In this document: one piece after another, positions 1 to 5,466 of the stretch
How the letters are laid out: each line of letters starts with the position of its first letter
Position numbering within the stretch: position 1 is the first letter of the stretch
Source: an uncultured Clostridium sp.
GTDB lineage: Bacteria; Bacillota; Clostridia; Lachnospirales; Lachnospiraceae
Length of the DNA stretch: 12,778 nt
Direction: 5' to 3'
Assembly (NCBI GenBank): GCA_945946715.1
Contig: CAMEWU010000048.1
Span: 1 to 12,778, forward strand
Made by a program: the position numbers and the translations under genes
The notes under the pieces: generated by a model
What the model was told of the DNA's origin: nothing
What the model saw: the letters and a program-made list of their open reading frames with translations, nothing else
Database searches by the model: none

Positions 1-452
1 AACAGACGGTTCTTACTGATTTCCTCTGCTATTTCTTCTACACGTCCGATAAATTCCGGTCCAAATACCAGTATATCTACATCTGCTAAATCCAGACAAT
101 ACTGAATCTCATCTGATGCATAACGGAAGTTTAATGGAACAGCCAATGCACCTGTCTTTAAGATTCCAAAATAAATAGGCAGCCATTCCAGACAATTCAT
201 TAAAAGAATTCCAACCTTATCATCTTTCTTGATTCCTCTGCTAATTAACAGATTTGCAAACCGATTCGCTTTTTCATCAAATACTTCCCATGTAATCTCT
301 CTGCGATAATGCTCTAATGGATTGGGTTCTATCAGTTCATATTCCTTCCATGTCACCCTTCTGCGTTCTTTAATCTCCGGGTTTATCTCAACCAGAGCTA
401 CATCATTGGCATATTCTCTGGCATTCCGCTCCAATAATTCTGTAATTGGCAT
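1..452 (-). CDS. AMP-forming acyl-CoA synthetase/ligase, N-terminal part (cut by window edge)
   Basis: The protein starts MPITELLERN and runs 150 residues before leaving the window. It matches the N-terminal domain of the ANL (acyl-CoA synthetase) superfamily: a TW-x-EFDEKANRFA-like stretch (ITWEVFDEKANRFANLL), then DKVGILLMNCLEWLPIYFGI and KTGALAVPLNFRY, which is the usual helix-strand order before the P-loop. Members activate a carboxylic acid with ATP to an acyl-adenylate and transfer it to CoA. The P-loop and substrate pocket lie outside the window, so the substrate cannot be read; fatty, aromatic or carnitine-type acids are all possible. The start is supported by AAGGAGG about 8 nt upstream of ATG. 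The residues before ITWEVFD contain a VTWKEYE segment rich in charged residues. A promoter and a terminator-like hairpin lie directly upstream. Family call is firm, substrate unknown. Confidence 0.88.
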   Translation of the reverse strand, partial: MPITELLERNAREYANDVALVEINPEIKERRRVTWKEYELIEPNPLEHYRREITWEVFDEKANRFANLLISRGIKKDDKVGILLMNCLEWLPIYFGILKTGALAVPLNFRYASDEIQYCLDLADVDILVFGPEFIGRVEEIAEEISKNRL

Positions 453-488
453 CTTTTGTTCCTCCTTGCTCTGCCGTTCATTTACACT

Positions 489-523
489 AAAAAAGACAGA
501 ATCCGTATGATGCGGACTCTGTC
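489..523 (-). terminator. Intrinsic terminator hairpin between the Rrf2 gene and the acyl-CoA ligase
   Basis: On the minus strand an 11-bp stem (GACAGAGTCCG / CGGATTCTGTC, one G-T pair) with a 7-nt loop is followed by six T. It ends the transcript of the Rrf2 regulator operon, whose stop codon is at 590. It also lies downstream of the promoter at 540-568 and upstream of the acyl-CoA ligase start, so it may act as an attenuator in that leader. Confidence 0.75.
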
Positions 524-539
524 CTCCATATCTAACCAT

Positions 540-568
540 ATTTTAACACAGTAAAGCAAGTAAGTAAA
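540..568 (-). promoter_or_regulatory. Sigma-A-type promoter for the acyl-CoA ligase
   Basis: The minus strand shows TTTACT (563-568), a 17-bp spacer and TAAAAT (540-545), predicting a start near 533. The resulting leader is about 80 nt and immediately contains the hairpin at 489-523. A 15-codon ORF (529 down to 482, MEDRVRIIRILSFLV) spans that hairpin but has no visible ribosome binding site. The promoter match is good; its use is inferred. Confidence 0.55.
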
Positions 569-589
569 CCTCTTTTATCAAGCATTTCC

Positions 590-1006
590 TTACTTCTGAG
601 ACTGCCAATCCACCAAATCCTGCAAAGTAATATTATCTACCACATTATTAACTGCGTCATTAATCTTCTCCCAGACTTTTATGGTAACACAATTCTGCAT
701 CCGTTCACATGTCATTTCTTTATCTTCAATACAGGCAACCGGTGCCAGACTTCCTTCTGTCAATCGAAGAATCATACCAACCGTATAATCCTTAGGTTTT
801 TTGACTAACACATAACCGCCTTGTGCTCCCCGTACACTTTTCACATATCCGGCCTTATTCAACGTAGAAATAATCTGTTCTAAATATTTTATGGATATAT
901 CCTGTCGCTCTGCTACATCTTTTAAACGAATCGGTTCTCCTTCATAGTTGGTTGCTAAATCAATCAATAAACGTAATGCATATCTTCCCTTTGTTGATAT
1001 TTTCAT
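590..1006 (-). CDS. Rrf2 family transcriptional regulator, IscR-like with three cysteines
   Basis: The 138-residue protein begins MKISTKGRYALRLLIDLA, the Rrf2 family signature. A winged helix-turn-helix spans about residues 27-67 (RLKDVAERQDISIKYLEQII, then the SVRGAQGGY wing). Three cysteines, C92, C100 and C106, sit in the family's effector-cluster position with spacing C-x7-C-x5-C, which in IscR-type members binds an Fe-S cluster. Cysteine-free members such as CymR work differently. The role is therefore probably sensing Fe-S status, oxygen or nitric oxide and binding DNA. The ATG follows GGAGG by about 7 nt and lies 20 nt after the membrane protein gene, so the two are probably co-transcribed. 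No iscS or iscU is adjacent, so I give no gene symbol. Confidence 0.9.
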   Translation of the reverse strand: MKISTKGRYALRLLIDLATNYEGEPIRLKDVAERQDISIKYLEQIISTLNKAGYVKSVRGAQGGYVLVKKPKDYTVGMILRLTEGSLAPVACIEDKEMTCERMQNCVTIKVWEKINDAVNNVVDNITLQDLVDWQSQK

Positions 1007-1026
1007 AACTTACCTCCACCTGATTT

Positions 1027-1518
1027 TTATATATTCCATTGCTTTATTATCTCAATCGCACTTCTGACAGTACGGTACAAGTAATACATTGCACCAGCTG
1101 TCAAAATGCCGCCTATTATGTATCCCCTCGGAATTCGTACAATTAACATGATTCCTGCCACTAATAAACTGAGACCAAATATTCCCTTTACGATTTCCTT
1201 TAACAATCCACGTACATTTATGATTGTCTGTAAGTATCTTTGAGATCCTGAAAAATCTTCATTTTGCTGTTCCCTATCTGTCTTTATCGTAATGATAAAT
1301 CCCAGAATACTTTGAATCACAGACAATACCATACTAAGCATCAGGATAATCATAATCACCTGTATAACAAGCTGGATACCCTCTATATAAATATTAGAAA
1401 ACATCTGAGCCGTCGGGCGAAATCCTATAAAACATTTCCAAACAACAGCGATTCCCATTAACGATAGAATCAATTCAAGTATGTACTTAAAATAGTGCTT
1501 AATCTTGTCTTCTTTCAT
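1027..1518 (-). CDS. Membrane protein of unknown function, four predicted helices
   Basis: I do not recognise this 163-residue protein. Hydrophobic stretches suggest four transmembrane helices at about 10-30, 46-77, 107-128 and 131-150. The second is long enough to be a kinked helix or a re-entrant pair. Between helices two and three lies a polar loop (about 78-100: KTDREQQNEDFSGSQ). No catalytic motif or conserved cysteine array is visible; there is one cysteine, near residue 29. The start codon is preceded by AAGGGA 8 nt upstream, and a farther GGAGGGG. An extended -10 promoter lies about 35 nt upstream. The Rrf2 regulator follows after 20 nt, so this gene is the first of a two-gene operon and may be linked to the stress the regulator senses. 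That link is inference. Confidence 0.8.
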   Translation of the reverse strand: MKEDKIKHYFKYILELILSLMGIAVVWKCFIGFRPTAQMFSNIYIEGIQLVIQVIMIILMLSMVLSVIQSILGFIITIKTDREQQNEDFSGSQRYLQTIINVRGLLKEIVKGIFGLSLLVAGIMLIVRIPRGYIIGGILTAGAMYYLYRTVRSAIEIIKQWNI

Positions 1519-1552
1519 AATTTAATTCCCTTAGGGCCCCTCCTCAGGTCAT

Positions 1553-1561
1553 ACTATACCA
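1553..1561 (-). promoter_or_regulatory. Extended -10 promoter for the membrane protein and Rrf2 operon
   Basis: The minus strand reads TGG-TATAGT, an extended -10 element (TGn plus 5/6 of TATAAT), placing the start near 1546, about 28 nt before the ATG. No good -35 lies 17 bp upstream, as is allowed for extended -10 promoters. The palindromic GGGGCCC / CCCTAAGGG segment is in the leader. Confidence 0.4.
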
Positions 1562-1621
1562 CAATTCTGTTTGACAGCATATATCAAAGTATAATAATAT
1601 AATAAAATACAATATACCTAT

Positions 1622-1650
1622 TTGACTATACCCATTTTATACCATAGAAT
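1622..1650 (+). promoter_or_regulatory. Sigma-A-type promoter for the 112-residue protein and fruK
   Basis: TTGACT (1622-1627), a 17-bp spacer and TAGAAT (1645-1650) make a near-consensus promoter with start near 1657. It leaves about 37 nt of leader before the ATG at 1694. A second candidate -35, TTGACA at 1571-1576, lies upstream of an AT-only stretch with TATAAT-like hexamers, but its spacings (13 or 21 bp) are poor. Confidence 0.55.
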
Positions 1651-1693
1651 AAGTTTTACAATCCAAAAAAGGAATATAAATAGGAACTTTACC

Positions 1694-2032
1694 ATGGAAT
1701 ATACATATAAAACAAATTATTCTCTGCAAACCTGTTTAGACTATTTGTCTCATCAAAATATTCTTGATACATTTGATTATCAATTAGAAGTCATAGACGG
1801 AGAATACTATATCACTTTTTTAGAATATAAAAGCAGTACCAGTTTTCTTCAATTGGCAAATTCACCTAAGCCTCGTTTTAGGTTGAAATTCCAACAAACG
1901 AACCAAGAAGGAACTCTTATATATGTGATGTTTATAGAACAGCCTTTACAACCTTTTCCCTTCGTATATACCAAGGACATTCATAATTTCTGGAAACACA
2001 AATTAAATGCTGAACCAGTTAATCAAATATAG
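1694..2032 (+). CDS. Small protein of unknown function, 112 residues, upstream of fruK
   Basis: I do not recognise this family. The protein starts MEYTYKTNYSLQTCLDYLSHQ and is soluble: no signal peptide or membrane helix. It has an N-terminal helical part, then alternating short hydrophobic strands (YQLEVI, YYITFLEYK, RFRLKFQ, LIYVMFIEQP) and a C-terminal helix (IHNFWKHKLNA). This looks like a small alpha/beta ligand-binding or SRPBCC-like fold, but that is a guess from the strand pattern. An in-frame TTG at 1622 would lengthen it by 24 residues. I reject it because it coincides with the -35 hexamer and has no ribosome binding site. The ATG at 1694 has a weak AGGAAC site. fruK starts 11 nt after the stop, so the two are one operon. 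Confidence 0.72.
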   Translation: MEYTYKTNYSLQTCLDYLSHQNILDTFDYQLEVIDGEYYITFLEYKSSTSFLQLANSPKPRFRLKFQQTNQEGTLIYVMFIEQPLQPFPFVYTKDIHNFWKHKLNAEPVNQI

Positions 2033-2043
2033 GAGGAATTCAA

Positions 2044-2952
2044 ATGATTTACACGGTTACCTTTAATCCTTCTCTGGATTATATCATATCTGTTCCAAAC
2101 TTTGTACCAGGCAGAGTCAATCGTACTTCACAAGAAATGATTGTCCCGGGTGGTAAGGGCATTAATGTATCGATTGTTTTACATAATCTGGGAATTAATA
2201 GCACTGCTTTGGGATTCATTGCCGGTTTTACCGGTGAAGAGATTCGAAGACAATTGCAGGAACTACACATTTCAGAACGTTTCATCACAATGAATGATGG
2301 GCTTTCCCGAATTAATATAAAGTTACATTCAAAAGAAGAAAGTGAAATCAACGGTATGGGTCCTGACATTCACGATACAGACTTGTCCAATTTTTATGCA
2401 CAGCTTGATCAGTTACAGGATGGAGATGTACTGGTATTAGCCGGAAGCATACCTGGCTCCCTGCCATCCACTATATATCAGGACATCATGAAATATTTAC
2501 AAAGCAAAAAAATCATGATTGTAGTAGATGCTACAAAAGATTTACTTTGTAATGTGTTAGAGCTTCATCCCTTCCTAATTAAACCGAATCATTTTGAACT
2601 TGGTGAAATCTTTGGTGTAAAGCAGTTCCAGGACAAAGCAGAGGTAGCCCACTACGCAAAAAAGCTTCAGGAACGAGGGGCAAGAAATGTTCTGGTTTCC
2701 ATGGCTGGCGACGGTGCTGTTCTTGTTGCGGAAGACGGAAGTACCTATGAAAGCCCGGCTCCCCGGGGAACAGTCATTAATTCCGTTGGTGCCGGAGACT
2801 CCATGGTAGCCGGTTTTCTCTATGGCTTTTCGAAAAACCAAAATTATCAAGAAGCATTTTATATGGGTATCTCCTGTGGTAGTGCCAGTGCTTTTTCAGA
2901 GAATTTGGCTACCAAAGAAGAGGTATATGCTATCTATCAATCCATTTGCTAA
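2044..2952 (+). CDS. fruK: 1-phosphofructokinase (PfkB family)
   Basis: The 302-residue protein has the full PfkB sugar kinase layout. MIYTVTFNPSLDYII opens the 1-phosphofructokinase/tagatose-6-phosphate kinase branch. The PGGKGINVS motif is at 35-43, LAGSIPGSLP at 132-141, KPNHFELGEIFG at 180-191 and the ATP/anion-hole signature NSVGAGDSMVAGFLYG at 246-261, with catalytic D252. It phosphorylates fructose 1-phosphate to fructose 1,6-bisphosphate in the cytoplasm; tagatose 6-phosphate is an alternative substrate in this branch. AGGAGG lies 8 nt before ATG. In most Firmicutes fruK sits between fruR and the PTS gene fruA; neither is here, and the partner is a small unknown gene upstream. No strong plus-strand terminator follows directly; the 67-nt element at 2967-3033 is the nearest structure. 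Confidence 0.9.
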   Translation: MIYTVTFNPSLDYIISVPNFVPGRVNRTSQEMIVPGGKGINVSIVLHNLGINSTALGFIAGFTGEEIRRQLQELHISERFITMNDGLSRINIKLHSKEESEINGMGPDIHDTDLSNFYAQLDQLQDGDVLVLAGSIPGSLPSTIYQDIMKYLQSKKIMIVVDATKDLLCNVLELHPFLIKPNHFELGEIFGVKQFQDKAEVAHYAKKLQERGARNVLVSMAGDGAVLVAEDGSTYESPAPRGTVINSVGAGDSMVAGFLYGFSKNQNYQEAFYMGISCGSASAFSENLATKEEVYAIYQSIC

Positions 2953-2966
2953 TCCTATATCACGTC

Positions 2967-3033
2967 GACCGGCGTCTCCGTGTGTCCATTCGCATTATGC
3001 CAGCCTGTGCAAGCACAATGTTGCTTGTCGGTC
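2967..3033. other. GC-rich 67-nt structured intergenic element, nature unknown
   Basis: This noncoding stretch after fruK is clearly richer in G and C than its flanks. Its ends pair: GACCGGC (2967-2973) with GTCGGTC (3027-3033), 7 bp including one G-T pair. Inside, CAAGCA and TGCTTG near 3010-3027 form a second small hairpin. It could be a 3' structured RNA of the fruK transcript, a weak terminator, or a copy of a dispersed intergenic repeat. I see no ORF in it. Confidence 0.35.
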
Positions 3034-3038
3034 TTTGC

Positions 3039-3070
3039 AAACAAAAACAAGCAGGAGATTTCCTGCTTGT
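3039..3070 (-). terminator. Intrinsic terminator of the thrS-iorA-iorB operon
   Basis: A perfect 10-bp stem (ACAAGCAGGA, 3047-3056, with TCCTGCTTGT, 3061-3070) and a 4-nt loop are followed on the minus strand by TTTTGTTTG. It lies 25 nt beyond the iorB stop. Read on the plus strand the hairpin is followed by few T, so it is a poorer terminator for fruK. Confidence 0.8.
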
Positions 3071-3095
3071 TCTGCTATTAAGATTGCTTTTTTAT

Positions 3096-3665
3096 TTATA
3101 ATGTATATCCTACTTCAAATGCTTTTTTATTTATTTCCACTGTCTTTGGTGGAACGGTCTTTTCGATTACCTCTAACCAATCTTCCTTGGAATAATCCAT
3201 GTGCTGGGCCGCAACACCCAATACGATGATGTTAAATACTTTCGCATTCCCCAGCTTCTTAGCTTCTGCCATGGCATCAACAGAATATACCTTATATTTT
3301 TCAGAAAGTTCCTCAATAATCCCTTCCGGATACTGTGCCGCTCCTGTCACAACGGTAATCGGGTCCATACGTTGGTCGTTGACAATAATAACACCATCTT
3401 TCTTCAGGAAATGAGCATACCGTTTTGCCTCTAACCGTTCAAATGCAATTAATACATCAGCCTGCCCTTCTTCCACAATTGGTTCTGCCACTTTTTCTCC
3501 ATAACGAACATAAGTTACAACACTTCCACCACGCTGTGCCATACCATGTACTTCGGAAAGCTTTACATCGAAATTGGCATGTAATGCCATACCCCCAAGA
3601 ATTCGACTGGTAAGCAAGGTTCCCTGTCCACCAACACCAACAATCATAATATTCTTCGTTTCCAT
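3096..3665 (-). CDS. iorB: Indolepyruvate ferredoxin oxidoreductase, beta subunit
   Basis: The 189-residue protein is the gamma-domain type subunit of 2-oxoacid:ferredoxin oxidoreductases. It opens METKNIMIVGVGGQGTLL with the GVGGQG nucleotide/CoA-fold motif at 10-15, followed by the family motif EVHGMAQRGGSVVTYVRYG. With IorA it converts indolepyruvate and other aryl pyruvates plus CoA to aryl-acetyl-CoA, CO2 and reduced ferredoxin. Two in-frame ATG codons exist. AGGAGG, which overlaps the iorA stop codon, is only 1 nt from the first (3671) but 7 nt from the second (3665), so I choose the second. The 11-nt gap to iorA and the shared site suggest translational coupling. It is the last gene before the terminator at 3039-3070. 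Confidence 0.92.
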   Translation of the reverse strand: METKNIMIVGVGGQGTLLTSRILGGMALHANFDVKLSEVHGMAQRGGSVVTYVRYGEKVAEPIVEEGQADVLIAFERLEAKRYAHFLKKDGVIIVNDQRMDPITVVTGAAQYPEGIIEELSEKYKVYSVDAMAEAKKLGNAKVFNIIVLGVAAQHMDYSKEDWLEVIEKTVPPKTVEINKKAFEVGYTL

Positions 3666-3676
3666 TACCATACCTC

Positions 3677-5413
3677 CTACTTTGCTACAGTTTCAATTGC
3701 ACCGAAGTTACACAACTGTTTACACAAGCCACAGCCATTACACATGGTTTCATCAATGGAAATGGTTCCATCTTCATTTTTTGTCAGTGCCGGACAGCCC
3801 GGACGCAGACACAGTCCACACTTTTTACATTTCTCAGAAATCGGTACACATTTATTCGGGAACACATTTCCCTTTAACAAAACACATGGCGACTTTGTAA
3901 TAATAACAGAAATCGCATCCCGCTCAGTCTCTTCTTTTACGACTCTTTCCAATTCCTTGATATCAAATGCATTTACTTCTACCACATGTTCTACGCCAAT
4001 TGCCTTACACAGGTTATAGATATCAATCGCATAGGTAGGTTCTCCCTTTAAGGTCTTACCGGTTGCTGCATGATCCTGATGTCCGGTCATTCCGGTTGTA
4101 GAATTATCTAAAATCATAACCGTTCCGGTTGCCTTATTATAAACCATATTCATTAAGGAATTCACACCGGTATGCATAAAGGTACTGTCACCGATGACTG
4201 CTACCCATTTCTTTACATAATCCTTTCCTTTTGCTTTCTCCATTCCATGCAGAGAAGAAATCGATGCACCCATACAGATGGTAGTATCTACTACATTTAA
4301 TGGTGCAACTGCACCTAAGGTATAGCACCCAATATCTCCGGCGGCATGAATACCCAGTTTCTTCAATACAGTATATACACTTCTATGTGGGCAACCAGGG
4401 CAAAGGATTGGAGGACGTGCAGGCACTTGTGCCGCATCTTCCAGTTCCAACTCCTCATGTAAAATGGCTTTCCGTAACAGATTTGCACTGTATTCTCCCT
4501 GTACGGTGAAGATTTCTTTTCCATAACAAGGAATGCCCCAGGAACGAACCTGTTCCTCAATAATCGGGTCTAATTCTTCAACAACATATAATTCATCTAC
4601 TTTAGACGCAAAGTCAAGAATCATCTGCTTTGGAAGCGGATTTACCAGACCCAGCTTCAGAACACTGGCGTTTGGAAGCACTTCCTTCACATACTGATAT
4701 TCAATACCACAGGTAATAATACCAATCTTGGTATCTCCCATTTCCACACGGTTAATCGGCATATCGGCTCCATCCTCTGCCATTGCCAGTTCCCGTTGTT
4801 CCACATAGATATGACGTCCCTTGGCATTTCCCGGCATCATAACGAATTTGGCAGGATTGCGCTCATATGGTTTATCCTCCGGTACTACACGGTCTTCTAA
4901 TGTAACCAAGCCCTGAGAATGAGACAATCTGGTAGTGGTTCGCAAAATTACCGGTGTATCATACTTCTCACTTAATTCAAAGGCATACTTCATGAAGTCT
5001 TTTGCTTCCTGACTGTCCGAAGGCTGCAATACCGGCACATGGGCTGCTCTGGCTACAGAACGGGTATCCTGTTCATTCTGGGAACTGTAAAGTCCCGGAT
5101 CATCTGCTGCCACTAACACCATACCGGCATTCACACCACCATAGGACATGGTGTACAACGGGTCTGCTGCCACATTGACACCTACATGCTTCATACAGCA
5201 CATAGACCGTACTCCACTAATACAGGCACCAATGGCAACCTCTGTTGCCACTTTCTCATTTGGTGCCCATTCTGCATACACATCTTCGTATTTTACCAGG
5301 CTCTCGCTGATTTCTGTACTTGGAGTTCCCGGATAGGCAGAGGATACTTTTACCCCTGCTTCCCAGGCTCCACGGGCAATTGCCTCGTTACCTAACATTA
5401 TCTTCTTTTCCAT
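3677..5413 (-). CDS. iorA: Indolepyruvate ferredoxin oxidoreductase, alpha subunit
   Basis: The 578-residue length and domain order fit IorA. The N-terminal pyrimidine-binding domain begins with the SAYPGTPSTEIS motif (25-36). A middle domain follows, then CPGCPHRS (338-345) opening the thiamine diphosphate domain, with the Mg/ThDP signature GDS at 408-410 and DNSTTGMTG at 436-444. The C-terminal 2x[4Fe-4S] ferredoxin domain has C529, C532, C535, C540 and C558, C561, C564, C568. The last cluster has CNF where CP is usual. The enzyme oxidatively decarboxylates aryl pyruvates, from transamination of Trp, Phe and Tyr, passing electrons to ferredoxin. AAAGGA lies 8 nt before ATG. The gene begins 53 nt after thrS with no hairpin or clear promoter between, so transcription from the thrS promoter is likely. 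Confidence 0.94.
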   Translation of the reverse strand: MEKKIMLGNEAIARGAWEAGVKVSSAYPGTPSTEISESLVKYEDVYAEWAPNEKVATEVAIGACISGVRSMCCMKHVGVNVAADPLYTMSYGGVNAGMVLVAADDPGLYSSQNEQDTRSVARAAHVPVLQPSDSQEAKDFMKYAFELSEKYDTPVILRTTTRLSHSQGLVTLEDRVVPEDKPYERNPAKFVMMPGNAKGRHIYVEQRELAMAEDGADMPINRVEMGDTKIGIITCGIEYQYVKEVLPNASVLKLGLVNPLPKQMILDFASKVDELYVVEELDPIIEEQVRSWGIPCYGKEIFTVQGEYSANLLRKAILHEELELEDAAQVPARPPILCPGCPHRSVYTVLKKLGIHAAGDIGCYTLGAVAPLNVVDTTICMGASISSLHGMEKAKGKDYVKKWVAVIGDSTFMHTGVNSLMNMVYNKATGTVMILDNSTTGMTGHQDHAATGKTLKGEPTYAIDIYNLCKAIGVEHVVEVNAFDIKELERVVKEETERDAISVIITKSPCVLLKGNVFPNKCVPISEKCKKCGLCLRPGCPALTKNEDGTISIDETMCNGCGLCKQLCNFGAIETVAK

Positions 5414-5466
5414 TCCTACATTCCTTTCCCTTTTCCTAAAACACTTTGCTTACATTCCCATTTTTA

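Noticed and set aside
1622..1693. TTG start that would extend the small protein upstream of fruK by 24 residues
   Set aside because: The TTG is itself the -35 hexamer of a good promoter, there is no ribosome binding site, and transcription would start inside the extension.
2079..2850. Minus-strand open frames opposite fruK
   Set aside because: Shadows of the fruK reading frame with no start signals or recognisable motifs.
2822..3229. Plus-strand open frame from inside fruK into the iorB region
   Set aside because: It begins within fruK in another frame, crosses the structured element and terminator, and ends antisense to iorB.
3744..5395. Several open frames on the plus strand opposite iorA
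   Set aside because: They are antisense to a full-length, motif-complete gene, have no ribosome binding sites and resemble no known protein.
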